Shown here one piece after another: positions 8,395-17,264 of a stretch of DNA of 64,000 nt. The DNA is taken from positions 434,001-498,000 of the forward strand of contig NZ_VHKL01000002.1 in the NCBI RefSeq assembly GCF_007474605.1, written 5' to 3'. Numbering within the stretch: the stretch's first letter is position 1; each line of letters opens with the position of its first letter. Source of the DNA: Rhodoligotrophos appendicifer (lineage in GTDB: Bacteria > Pseudomonadota > Alphaproteobacteria > Rhizobiales > Im1). The notes beneath the pieces were generated by a model. The model did no database searches. It was not told where the DNA came from and saw only the letters and a list, made by a program, of their open reading frames with translations. Made by a program: the position numbers and the translations under genes.

Positions 8395-8901
8395 ATGACC
8401 AGACGCGTCGTCGTCAATGACAAGATGCAGAGCCATTACGTCTATGAGTGCGTCGCGCCCATCGGCGGCGCCTTCGATCCCGCATTTGCGCCAGAGCTGA
8501 CGCCGAAGGAGATGCTCGCCCTCGGGGTTTTCGGGGGCAAGTACATGACCGATGGTCGCGACGAGTTCCCGTCGAGTTGGTTCACGCAGGCCAAGCTCGC
8601 ATCGGGCAGACGCGATCCGAACCTTAATTTCTACGGCGTCGATGCCAGCCAGCCCCTGTCCGTCTGGCGCCAGAAAGGCTGGCTGTCGGAGGAGGATCCC
8701 AGGGGCTGGTTCCAGTGGTATTGCCGCTATTTCATGGGGCGCCGGCTCGACCAGGAGGACCGGCGTCAGATCGGACGCTGGAGAGCAATCCGCCGCCATA
8801 TCGGCCAGATCGTGAAGAATTGCGAGCCGGGCGAACTCACCTGCCGCAAGCGTCAGCGCCAGGCCCTGCTGCACTGGGCCTATGACAGTCGAAAAATCTG
8901 A
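8395..8901 (+). CDS. Conserved hypothetical protein
   Basis: A 168-residue soluble, basic protein rich in Trp, Tyr and Arg, with no signal peptide. Notable stretches are GVFGGKYMTDGRDEFP and DPRGWFQWYCRYFMGRR followed by a charged tail with an LTCRKRQRQALLHWAYD end, which suggests a nucleic-acid or phosphate-binding surface. I recall similar proteins as uncharacterised conserved genes, also in plants and fungi, but cannot name a family. The ATG at 8395 has GGAGA seven bases upstream and was preferred to the longer frame from 8362. It is divergent from the MFS gene and 69 bases before the reductase, so it may be co-transcribed with the latter. Confidence 0.75.
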   Translation: MTRRVVVNDKMQSHYVYECVAPIGGAFDPAFAPELTPKEMLALGVFGGKYMTDGRDEFPSSWFTQAKLASGRRDPNLNFYGVDASQPLSVWRQKGWLSEEDPRGWFQWYCRYFMGRRLDQEDRRQIGRWRAIRRHIGQIVKNCEPGELTCRKRQRQALLHWAYDSRKI

Positions 8902-8970
8902 GCGCTCACGGAAGAGGAACCTCACCGGTGTCCATGGGTTCTCCAGGAAACATGATGGAGACTGTCCCGG

Positions 8971-9579
8971 ATGGCGCTGAAGGTCCTCGCCCTCAACTGC
9001 ACGCTCAAAGGCGGTGATGCGCCGTCGTCGACCGACAAGCTTCTCAATGAGATCCTGGCGGAACTCAGCCCCTATGGCGGGGGCGGCGAGATCGTGCGAG
9101 TGGCCGATCTCACCATCAAACCGGGCGTCACCTCCGACGAGGGCGAAGGCGACGAATGGCCGATGCTGCGGCAGAAGGTGATCGCGTGCGACCTGTTGGT
9201 CATCGGCACTCCCATCTGGCTCGGACAACCGTCCAGCGTCGCGAAGCGGGTGCTGGAGCGCCTGGATGCGTTTCTCGACGAGACCGACGACAAGGGCCGC
9301 ATGCCGTCCTTCGGCAAGGTCGCCATGGTGGCCGTGGTCGGCAACGAAGACGGCGCGCATCACGTGCATGCCGAGATCTACCAGGCGCTCAATGATGTGG
9401 GCTTCACCCTTGCCGCAACCGCGGGGACCTATTGGGTCGGCGAGGCCATGGGCTCCACGGACTACAAGGACCTGCGCAAACCCTATGAGCCCACGGTCGA
9501 AGCCACGCGCCTCATGGCTGCCAATGCTGCCCATCTCGCGGGGCTGTTGAAGCGCAATCCCTATCCCGGCCCGAAATAA
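8971..9579 (+). CDS. Flavodoxin-fold NAD(P)H-dependent FMN reductase family protein
   Basis: A 202-residue cytoplasmic protein. The N-terminal strand KVLALNCTLKGGDAPSSTDKLLNEIL is the FMN-phosphate loop of the NADPH-dependent FMN reductase/flavodoxin_2 fold, and IGTPIWLGQPSSVAKRVLERLD is the second flavin-contact loop. GNEDGAHH and GTYWVGEAMGSTDYKD follow as in the WrbA/azoreductase-like group. Such enzymes reduce quinones, azo compounds or free flavin. It precedes the operator of the next operon but ends before it, so it is probably transcribed separately from the M24 locus. Confidence 0.86.
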   Translation: MALKVLALNCTLKGGDAPSSTDKLLNEILAELSPYGGGGEIVRVADLTIKPGVTSDEGEGDEWPMLRQKVIACDLLVIGTPIWLGQPSSVAKRVLERLDAFLDETDDKGRMPSFGKVAMVAVVGNEDGAHHVHAEIYQALNDVGFTLAATAGTYWVGEAMGSTDYKDLRKPYEPTVEATRLMAANAAHLAGLLKRNPYPGPK

Positions 9580-9581
9580 CC

Positions 9582-9597
9582 ATAACCGGCAGGTTAT
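9582..9597. promoter_or_regulatory. Operator ATAACC-N4-GGTTAT, copy 1
   Basis: ATAACCGGCAGGTTAT is a perfect 6-bp dyad with a 4-base spacer, three bases after the reductase stop and 91 bases before the M24 gene. A near-identical copy lies at 17044-17061 before the orphan binding protein. Both are followed 18-19 bases later by TCATT(A/G)GAC. A LysR gene lies in the locus and is the natural candidate binder. Confidence 0.75.
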
Positions 9598-9688
9598 AAA
9601 AAGCCGCTCTACATATCATTAGACACCCGAAGTCTCGCGCGCCATGCTGCACTGCAATGGGCCGACGATGCCCTTGGGGAGCACTGTC

Positions 9689-10861
9689 ATGATCTTGTTC
9701 GAACGCGAGGAATTCCTCGAACGTATCGGTCGTGTGAAGGCCGAGATGAGCCGGCGCGGCCTGGACCTGCTGCTGGTCGCCTCGCCCGCCAACCAATTCT
9801 GGCTGACCGGCTATGATGGCTGGTCGTTCTATACGCCGCAGATGGTGGCCGTCAGCCTCGCTGACGAGGAGCCGTTGTGGATCGGACGGAAGATGGACGC
9901 CGTCGGCGCCAAATTCACCGCCTTCCTCGCTCCCGAGCACGTGGTCCCCTATCCCGACCACTATGTGGCCTCGACGGAACGCCACCCGATCGAATTCGTT
10001 GCCGAGGAGCTGAAGCGGCGCGGGCTCGACAAGGGCGTGATCGGCGTCGAGAGCGACGATTATTATTATACCGCAAAATGGGATGCGATCCTGAAGCGGG
10101 ACCTGCCGAATGCGCGCTTCGAGGACGCCTTCCTGCTGGTCAACTGGTGCCGGATGGTGAAGTCCGAGGCCGAGCTCGTCTTCATGCGCCAGGCCGGGCA
10201 GATCGCTGCCGCCGCGCAGCAGGCGGCTTTCGACAAGGCCGAGCCCGGCGTGCGCCAATGCGACGTGATGGCGGAGGTCTACCGCGTCACCACCGCCGGC
10301 CTGCCGGAGTTCGGCGGGACCTTCCCCTGCAAGCCGCCTAATGCCATGGTCGGGGAATATTGCGCCGCACCCCATCTCTCCTGGACCGATGCGCCGCTGG
10401 TCGAGGGCGAGATCTTCTATATCGAGCTCGGCGGCATCCGGCATCGCTACCACTCCCCCCTGTCTCGCTGCATCTATCTCGGCACGCCCACACAGGAGAT
10501 GCAGGACGTCGCCAAGGTCATCGCGGAAGGGCTGCAGGCCGTTCTCGACAAGGTGAAGCCCGGCGTCGCCTGCGAGGAGCTGGCCGCGGCCTGGAAGGCG
10601 GTCATCGCCCGCCACGGCATCGAGAAGGACAGCCGCATCGGTTATCCCGTCGGCATCGGCTATCCTCCCACATGGGGTGAGCTCACCGCCAGCCTGCGGG
10701 CCGGTGACAAGACGGTGCTCGAGCCGAACATGACGTTCCACTGCATCCCGGCGATCTGGATGGACACGTATGGGCTCGTCATCTCGGAGACCTTCGCCGT
10801 CACGGAGAAGGGCGCCGAATGCTTCGCGGATTATCCGCGAATCCTCACGCATAAGGGCTAA
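9689..10861 (+). CDS. M24-family hydrolase resembling ectoine hydrolase DoeA/creatinase
   Basis: A 390-residue cytoplasmic pita-bread protein. An N-terminal creatinase-like domain (about 1-150, with LLLVASPANQFWLTGYDGWSFY) precedes the M24 domain. The segments AAPHLSW, RYHSPLSR, GYPVGIGYPPTWGE and MTFHCIPAIW match the DoeA/creatinase branch. Metal ligands of true Xaa-Pro peptidases are replaced: Asp of the SD motif is Pro, and the GHGIG His is absent. A metal-free C-N hydrolase acting on a small amidine or cyclic amide is therefore more likely than a peptidase. The start at 9689 has GGGGAG eight bases upstream. It opens an operon with a racemase, ABC genes and a GGT. Confidence 0.85.
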   Translation: MILFEREEFLERIGRVKAEMSRRGLDLLLVASPANQFWLTGYDGWSFYTPQMVAVSLADEEPLWIGRKMDAVGAKFTAFLAPEHVVPYPDHYVASTERHPIEFVAEELKRRGLDKGVIGVESDDYYYTAKWDAILKRDLPNARFEDAFLLVNWCRMVKSEAELVFMRQAGQIAAAAQQAAFDKAEPGVRQCDVMAEVYRVTTAGLPEFGGTFPCKPPNAMVGEYCAAPHLSWTDAPLVEGEIFYIELGGIRHRYHSPLSRCIYLGTPTQEMQDVAKVIAEGLQAVLDKVKPGVACEELAAAWKAVIARHGIEKDSRIGYPVGIGYPPTWGELTASLRAGDKTVLEPNMTFHCIPAIWMDTYGLVISETFAVTEKGAECFADYPRILTHKG

Positions 10862-10864
10862 GCC

Positions 10865-11635
10865 ATGAAGGCGACGGCGTCCCGTCGCGTCTTGCGCGGC
10901 GGCCACAACATTTATGGGCATGCGATCGGAATCCTCGTGATCGAGGGCTCCTTTCCCCGCCCGCCGGGGGCCATCGGCAACGCCGCGAGTTTCCCGTTCC
11001 CGGTCATCCATCATGTGGTCAAGGGCTTTTCGGGCAGCCGCACGGTGCGCGACCTCGGGGCCATGGATCCCGGCAGTTCGGCCTTTCAGGAGGCGATTGC
11101 GCCGTGGCTGGACGGGGCTCGGCTGCTCGAGGCGCAGGGCTGTCGCGCCGTCACCACGTCCTGCGGCTTCGCCGCCCTGTTCCAGCGGCATCTGACGGAG
11201 GCCGTCGACGTTCCCGTCTTTGCATCCTCGCTCATGCTGGCGCCGATGATCTCGCGCATGCTGAAGCCGTCCAAGCGTCTCGGCATCATCACGGCCGAGG
11301 CCCGCAGCCTCACCCAAGCCCATCTGGACGGGGCCGGGATCACACAGCCGGTGGCGATCATCGGCATGGAGGGCTGCGCCGAATTCGCCGCCACCGCCTG
11401 GGACGACCGGCCGAGCCTCGATTTCGACCTTGCGGAGGCCGAAACCGTCGACGTCGCCTGCCGGCTCCTGGCTGAGCATCCCGATGTGGGCGCCCTGCTG
11501 CTCGAATGCTCGCTGCTGCCGCCTTACGCGGCCGCGATTCAGGCGCGGATCGGGCTGCCGGTGTTCGACTTCACCCATCTCGTCACCATGGTGCATGACG
11601 CCTGTGCGCGCCAAAGCTTTCGGGGGCTGACCTGA
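10865..11635 (+). CDS. Asp/Glu/hydantoin racemase superfamily protein
   Basis: A 256-residue cytoplasmic protein of the two-cysteine cofactor-independent racemase superfamily. The catalytic pair is in place: Cys100 in TTSCGF and Cys215 in LLECSLLPPY. The insert GSFPRPPGAIGNAASFPFPV near residue 30 is characteristic of a subgroup often annotated only as aspartate/glutamate racemase family. It starts three bases after the M24 stop and its own stop overlaps the permease start (TGATG). Interconversion of enantiomers of the imported solute or of the M24 product is inferred from the operon; the actual substrate could also be an arylmalonate- or maleate-like compound. Confidence 0.88.
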   Translation: MKATASRRVLRGGHNIYGHAIGILVIEGSFPRPPGAIGNAASFPFPVIHHVVKGFSGSRTVRDLGAMDPGSSAFQEAIAPWLDGARLLEAQGCRAVTTSCGFAALFQRHLTEAVDVPVFASSLMLAPMISRMLKPSKRLGIITAEARSLTQAHLDGAGITQPVAIIGMEGCAEFAATAWDDRPSLDFDLAEAETVDVACRLLAEHPDVGALLLECSLLPPYAAAIQARIGLPVFDFTHLVTMVHDACARQSFRGLT

Positions 11636-12414
11636 TGGAGGCGGTGAAATCAGCCGCCTATCCCCTGGCCGCCCTGGTGCTCATGATCGCCGGCTGGTAT
11701 GCGGCCATCGACATCTTCGACATCCCCCCTTATCTGCTGCCGCGGCCGGAGGCCGTGCTGCAGCGGATCTACGAGGATTTCGGCTTCCTCCTCTATCACA
11801 GCTGGGTGACGACCTATGTCACCCTGGGAGGCTTCTTCCTGTCCATCGCCATCGGTATCCCGCTGTCGATCATGCTGGTCACCTGGCGCACGCTGGAAAA
11901 GGCGATCATGCCCTGGCTCATCCTCAGCCAGACTTTTCCCAAGGTCGCGCTCGCGCCACTCATCGTCGTGTGGTTCGGCCTCGGCATCCTGCCGAAGCTC
12001 CTCGTCACCTTCCTGGTCGCCTTCTTTCCCATCGTGATCTCGACCATCGTCGGGCTGCGCTCGGTCGAGCGCGAGGTAATTGAACTCGCCCAGTCGCTGC
12101 GCTCCAGTAAGATGCAGACCTTCTGGTATTTCCGGCTGCCGCTGTCGCTGCCCAACATCTTCGCCGGCCTCAAGGTGTCCGTCGCCTTCGCCGTGGTCGG
12201 TGCCGTCATCGCCGAATGGGTCGGCGCCTCGGAAGGCCTCGGCTACCTCCTGCTGCAGGCCAATGCCAGTCTGGATACGACATTGCTGTTCGCCGTCCTC
12301 GCCGCGCTCATGGTGATCGGTGTCGTCCTCTATTACGCCGTGGAGTTCATCGAGCGAGCCGTCATCCCCTGGCACAATGTGATCCGCCTGCATGGCGGGG
12401 CGGGAGCGGCCTGA
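11635..12414 (+). CDS. ABC transporter permease, SsuC/TauC family
   Basis: A 259-residue inner-membrane permease with about six hydrophobic segments and BPD_transp_1. The coupling loop is visible around SLRSSKMQTFWYFRLPLSLPNIFAGLKVS. One base overlaps the racemase stop and three bases separate it from the ATPase, so translation is coupled. This half-transporter lacks a binding protein in its own operon; the orphan NMT1-type protein at 17265, controlled by the same operator, is the probable partner. The second copy of this family in the window (5198-5962) is clearly diverged, so the two systems likely carry different solutes. Confidence 0.93.
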   Translation: MEAVKSAAYPLAALVLMIAGWYAAIDIFDIPPYLLPRPEAVLQRIYEDFGFLLYHSWVTTYVTLGGFFLSIAIGIPLSIMLVTWRTLEKAIMPWLILSQTFPKVALAPLIVVWFGLGILPKLLVTFLVAFFPIVISTIVGLRSVEREVIELAQSLRSSKMQTFWYFRLPLSLPNIFAGLKVSVAFAVVGAVIAEWVGASEGLGYLLLQANASLDTTLLFAVLAALMVIGVVLYYAVEFIERAVIPWHNVIRLHGGAGAA

Positions 12415-12417
12415 GCG

Positions 12418-13185
<768 letters not shown>

Positions 13186-13187
13186 AC

Positions 13188-14768
13188 ATGCCCCCCGCCC
13201 AAAGTCCTTCGCTGCTCGCCGCCCATCGTCCCATCGTCATGAGCGAACACGGGCTCGTGGTCGCCGGTCATCCGCGCGCCGCCGAAGCGGGGGCTGCGAT
13301 TCTGCGCGCCGGCGGCAACGCCATGGACGCCGCGATCGCCGCAGCCACCACGCTGGCGATCGCCATTCCCTTCATGAACGGCATCGGTGGGGACGCCATC
13401 GCCCTGTGGTCAGACGCCGAAGGGCGGGTGACCGCGATCAACGGGTCGGGTGCGACGGCTGCGGCCGCCACCGTGGAGGCCTTCCAGGCCCTGGGGCATT
13501 CCACCATCCCGCGCCGGGGGCCGCTGGCGGTCTCGGTGCCTGGCGTGGTTGCGGCCTGGGGCCAGTCGCTGGAGCGCTTCGGCACCATGAGCCTGGCCGA
13601 GATCCTGGCGCCGGCCATTGCCTTGGCGGAAAACGGGGTGCCGCTGGATTCGACCTCCACCCGCTTCTTCAACGGCCCCGACTATGCAGCTCTCGTCGCC
13701 GATTTTCCGGCGCTGGCCACCATGTTCCTCGCGCATGGCAGCGCTCGTCTGGGGGCGCGACTGCGCCAGCCGCAGGCGGCTGCAACCCTGCGCATCCTGG
13801 CGGAGAAGGGCTGGAGCGCCTTCTATGAGGGGGCGCTTGCGGATGACTGGATCAAAGACGCGCGTGCGGCCGGCGTGCTGCTGGATGGCGGCGACCTTTC
13901 CCGCCATGAGACGCTGTTCGATGCGCCGCTGGCCATCGACTGGCAGGGCCATCGGGTGCATGTGGCGCCACCCAATTCCCAAGGCATCTCCCTTCTCGCC
14001 ATGCTCGGTCTCGCCAACCAGGAGCAGGACGCGGCGGAGGACGGGTTCATCGATCCCGTCGCCCATCTGGAGCGCAAGCTCACCGCCTTCCGCATCCGGG
14101 ACGCCTATTGTGCCGATCCCCGTCGGGTCGCCTTGCCCGCGGACATCCTGACGGCGGAAAGCCTCGCTGCCCTGCACCGAAGCACACAGGATCCCGTCAA
14201 TCTCTCCGGCGGCGGCGATACCTCGACCCTTGTCGTCGTCGACGAGCAGGGGAACGCCGTCTCCTGGGTGCAGTCTCTGTTCGAGGCCTTCGGCTCCTGC
14301 GTGACCGTCCCCAAGCATGGGCTCGTGCTGCATAACCGCGCGATGCTGGAGCGACTCGACGACGATCCAGTGCGCGGCCTGAAGCCCGGGCATCGCCCTT
14401 TCCACACTCTCTGTCCTGCCATGGTGACGGGGGAGGGGGGTGTCGAGCTCGCCATCTCCACCCCTGGCGATCACGGCCAGCCGCAATCGCTGCTGCAGGT
14501 CATCCGGCGGCATTTCGAAGAGGGGCTCGACATCCAGGCCGCGATCGAGTGGCCGCGGATCCGCCATGACGATGGGCGGACCGTCCTGGTGGAGGACCGC
14601 TGCCCGCAGTCCTGGATCACACGACTGGAAGCGGCGGGGTGGACCGTGGAGCATGTCGGCGGCTGGTCGCGGCTCATGGGCGGTGTCAACGCCGTGCGAC
14701 GCATGCCTGATGGTCTCCTGATGGGGGGTGCCGATCCGCGGCGGGAATGCTATGCCGTAGGAACGTAG
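13188..14768 (+). CDS. Gamma-glutamyltransferase family protein
   Basis: A 526-residue Ntn-type GGT homologue. The large-subunit substrate segment is GHPRAAEAGAAILRAGGNAMDAAIAA near the start. The autoprocessing site lies in GGGDTSTLVVVDEQGNAVSW, where Thr345 would be the new N-terminal nucleophile. RPFHTLCPAMV and STPGDHGQPQSL follow in place of the classic GSPGG motif. No clear signal peptide is present, unlike secreted glutathione GGTs, so it likely acts in the cytoplasm. ATG 13188 was chosen (GGAG upstream) over GTG 13182. Co-transcription with the M24 hydrolase and racemase suggests removal of a gamma-glutamyl group or a related amide in that pathway. Confidence 0.9.
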   Translation: MPPAQSPSLLAAHRPIVMSEHGLVVAGHPRAAEAGAAILRAGGNAMDAAIAAATTLAIAIPFMNGIGGDAIALWSDAEGRVTAINGSGATAAAATVEAFQALGHSTIPRRGPLAVSVPGVVAAWGQSLERFGTMSLAEILAPAIALAENGVPLDSTSTRFFNGPDYAALVADFPALATMFLAHGSARLGARLRQPQAAATLRILAEKGWSAFYEGALADDWIKDARAAGVLLDGGDLSRHETLFDAPLAIDWQGHRVHVAPPNSQGISLLAMLGLANQEQDAAEDGFIDPVAHLERKLTAFRIRDAYCADPRRVALPADILTAESLAALHRSTQDPVNLSGGGDTSTLVVVDEQGNAVSWVQSLFEAFGSCVTVPKHGLVLHNRAMLERLDDDPVRGLKPGHRPFHTLCPAMVTGEGGVELAISTPGDHGQPQSLLQVIRRHFEEGLDIQAAIEWPRIRHDDGRTVLVEDRCPQSWITRLEAAGWTVEHVGGWSRLMGGVNAVRRMPDGLLMGGADPRRECYAVGT

Positions 14769-14799
14769 TCCTGAGCCTGCGTAGCCACATCTGGCTCCG

Positions 14800-16035
14800 A
14801 TGCGTGCCATCGAGCGACCGAGAGAGACAAAGACCAAGGTGAGTGAGGGCAGGCGAGAGTGGCGTATCGTCGGCAATATCAGCGCCGCCCATTTCGTCAG
14901 CCACTATTACATCCTGGTGCTGCCGCCGCTGATGCCGTTCCTGAACCGGGATCTCGGCATCGGCATCACGCAACTCGCCATCGCGCTGTCGCTGTTCAAT
15001 CTGGTCACCACCGTCTTCCAGACGCCGGCCGGCATCATTGGTGACAGGATCGACCGCTTCTGGATGTTGATCGCCGCCTTGCTGCTGGGTGCTGCTTCGT
15101 TCGCGTTCTTCGCATTGGTGCCGACCTATTGGGCACTGCTCGCCGCCTTCGCCGTGGGTGGCCTGGCGAATGCGGCCTATCATCCGGTGGACTACGCCAT
15201 CCTCTCGGAGCAGATCTCCGGCCCGAGGATGAGCCTCGCCTTTTCGATCCATACCTTCTCCGGCTTCGTCGGCTTTGCCGCCGCACCGGTCAGCCTCGTC
15301 TACATCGCCGAACATCTGGGTTGGAAAGCTGCGCTCTGGGCCTCCTGCGGGCTCGGCGTCGCGGTCGCCGTCGGCCTCCTCGCCCAACGGGGCCTGTTTG
15401 CCCGGGCAAGGCGGGCGCATGCCGCGAAATCCTCAACCCCGGCGCCGCATGTGTCCTCGCTCTCGCTGCTGAAGTCGCGCGAAATCCTGCGGAACACACT
15501 GATCTGGGTCATGCTGGCCACCGCCAGCACGGGCGTGCAGAGCTATGCGGTCATTTCCTGGAACGCGCTGTACGGCATTCCTCTGGATTTCGCCAATATC
15601 GCGCTTTCGGGCTATCTCTTTGCCACGGCCATCGGGGTGCTGATCGGGGGCATGGTGGCCGGGCGGACCCCGCGTCACGACCTTGTCGCTGCCATCGGGC
15701 TCGGAGGCTCCGCGGTGCTGCTCACGGTCGGCGGATTGTTTCCGCTGGCGCCGTTCCTCATCCTCATCGTCGCCGTGGGGGCCGGGCTGCTGAACGGGAT
15801 GGTGCTGCCGTCCCGGGATCTCATCGTGCGCTCGGTTTCATCGCCGGGCACCTATGCGCGGGCTTTCGCCATCGTCAGCACCGGTCTGAGCCTCGGGGGC
15901 ATCATCGCGCCGGTCCTGTTCGGACTGCTCTATGATCATGGCGCGTACCGGGCGATCTTCCTCGGCATCGGCGTGATCTACCTCTTCGGGGTCGTGTTGC
16001 TGTTCTTTCCCGCGCGGCGCCCCATCACGCTATAA
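14800..16035 (+). CDS. MFS transporter, Fsr-like
   Basis: A 411-residue inner-membrane carrier with about twelve hydrophobic segments. The N-terminal HFVSHYYILVLPPLMPFL and loop motif TPAGIIGDRIDRF resemble the Fsr (fosmidomycin-resistance) branch of MFS, and GGLANAAYHPVDYAILS is a typical helix-4 segment. It follows the GGT by 31 bases and precedes LysR by 24, so it is part of the locus and may export a product or import a related compound. The start is uncertain: GTG 14839, giving a shorter charged N-terminus, is nearly as plausible as ATG 14800, because no strong ribosome site marks either. Confidence 0.88.
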   Translation: MRAIERPRETKTKVSEGRREWRIVGNISAAHFVSHYYILVLPPLMPFLNRDLGIGITQLAIALSLFNLVTTVFQTPAGIIGDRIDRFWMLIAALLLGAASFAFFALVPTYWALLAAFAVGGLANAAYHPVDYAILSEQISGPRMSLAFSIHTFSGFVGFAAAPVSLVYIAEHLGWKAALWASCGLGVAVAVGLLAQRGLFARARRAHAAKSSTPAPHVSSLSLLKSREILRNTLIWVMLATASTGVQSYAVISWNALYGIPLDFANIALSGYLFATAIGVLIGGMVAGRTPRHDLVAAIGLGGSAVLLTVGGLFPLAPFLILIVAVGAGLLNGMVLPSRDLIVRSVSSPGTYARAFAIVSTGLSLGGIIAPVLFGLLYDHGAYRAIFLGIGVIYLFGVVLLFFPARRPITL

Positions 16036-16059
16036 AGGGGCGACAGGAGCACTTCGCCC

Positions 16060-16983
16060 ATGCGCCTACCCAATCTTCGCCAGTTGCATACGTTCCGGAT
16101 CCTCATGCAGACCCAGAACGTGACCGAGGCGGCCCGCCAGCTCAACGTCACCCAGCCGGCCGTGAGCAAGACGATCGCGAGCCTCGAAGACAGCCTTGGG
16201 GCGCGTCTGTTCCGGCGCATCCGCGGCCGGCTCTATCCGAGCGGCGACGCCACCCGGCTGCTGATCGAGATCGAGCGCCTGTTCGTCCAGCTCGAAGCCC
16301 TCAATGACGGCATGGAGGGCCTGCGCTCCAGCCAGGACGGGAAGATCGCCATCTCGGCCATCCCGGCGCTGGCGAGCTCCATCGTCGCCACCTCCCTGGC
16401 CCGCTTCGCCCGGGAACGGCCGCATATCCGAACCCTGCTCATGTCGGAGAATTCCGGCAACATGCTCACGCAGATCGGCCTGCATCAGGTCGATCTGGGC
16501 TTCATGTACAATCATCCGGGACCGGAGAAGAGCCTTTCCGCCGAACTCGTGGCGGAACTCGAGGTGGTGGGCGTGCTGCACCGGAACCATCCCCTGGCCA
16601 GCGAGCCGGTCCTCACGCCTCAGATCCTCGATGGGCATGCGGTCATTCTGTGGGAGCAGAACACGCCTCCGAGCCAGCTCGTTCGCGAAGCCTTCCTGCG
16701 TGAGGGACTGGTGCCGAGGGATCAGTTCGAGACGAACAATTCCTTTGCCGCCAAGTCCATGGCGGCGCAAGGAATCGGGGTCGCGCTGATCGACCCCACG
16801 GTCATGCTCGGGGACACTCGGACGGATCTGGTCATCCGGCGCTTCCGTCCCCTGGTGCCGCTCAGGATCTTCTGCATCCAGTCGATCTACCGTCCCGCCT
16901 CGCAGCTGTCCCAGCGGTTCCTTGAGGATTTCGTGCAAGCGATGAGGGGTTTTGCTGACACGCTGAGGCTGGATATCGACTAA
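16060..16983 (+). CDS. LysR-family transcriptional regulator
   Basis: A 307-residue regulator with the LysR helix-turn-helix at about residues 8-65 (TEAARQLNVTQPAVSKTIASLEDSLGARLFRR) and a periplasmic-binding-like effector domain after about residue 95. AGGAG lies upstream of the ATG, 24 bases behind the MFS stop, so it is probably the last gene of the operon. Two copies of the dyad ATAACC-N4-GGTTAT, one ahead of the operon and one just after this gene, are candidate sites. Their spacing differs slightly from the usual T-N11-A LysR box, which is a reason for caution. Confidence 0.93.
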   Translation: MRLPNLRQLHTFRILMQTQNVTEAARQLNVTQPAVSKTIASLEDSLGARLFRRIRGRLYPSGDATRLLIEIERLFVQLEALNDGMEGLRSSQDGKIAISAIPALASSIVATSLARFARERPHIRTLLMSENSGNMLTQIGLHQVDLGFMYNHPGPEKSLSAELVAELEVVGVLHRNHPLASEPVLTPQILDGHAVILWEQNTPPSQLVREAFLREGLVPRDQFETNNSFAAKSMAAQGIGVALIDPTVMLGDTRTDLVIRRFRPLVPLRIFCIQSIYRPASQLSQRFLEDFVQAMRGFADTLRLDID

Positions 16984-17043
16984 GATGTCCCCACGCCTCA
17001 GGCGGAGACACGCCCCGGTCGGAGATAGTCATCCGGCGGAGGC

Positions 17044-17061
17044 CATAACCGCCAGGTTATG
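17044..17061. promoter_or_regulatory. Operator ATAACC-N4-GGTTAT, copy 2
   Basis: CATAACCGCCAGGTTATG is a 7-bp perfect dyad that differs from the copy at 9582-9597 only within the spacer. It lies 60 bases after the LysR stop and about 200 bases before the orphan binding protein. TCATTGGAC follows at 17078, matching the spacing of TCATTAGAC after copy 1. Confidence 0.75.
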
Positions 17062-17264
17062 ATTTGAGTCAACAATGTCATTGGACGGCACATTAGGAGC
17101 CATCGATACTTCCCCTGCAGCCCGGCCGAGCGGCACGTCGCGATAGACGACACCAGCGGCCATACGCTTTCCGAAGAACGAGCCGTCAAGGCCAGTGTCG
17201 GCTGCGGGAGCGAGGCGACAGGCGAGGGCCTAGCATCGTTGTGGAAAATTGGGGAGCGATGATC

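Noticed and set aside
8275-9534. N-terminal 420 residues of the long minus-strand frame 7018-9534
   Set aside because: Low-complexity antisense of the FMN reductase and hypothetical genes; the MFS protein has its own ATG and ribosome site at 8274.
9512-11614. 700-codon minus-strand frame
   Set aside because: Antisense to the M24 and racemase genes, rich in His/Arg/Asp/Gly as expected of a GC-rich shadow frame, with no recognisable domain.
13410-14876. 488-codon minus-strand frame
   Set aside because: Antisense to the gamma-glutamyltransferase gene, no domain motifs.
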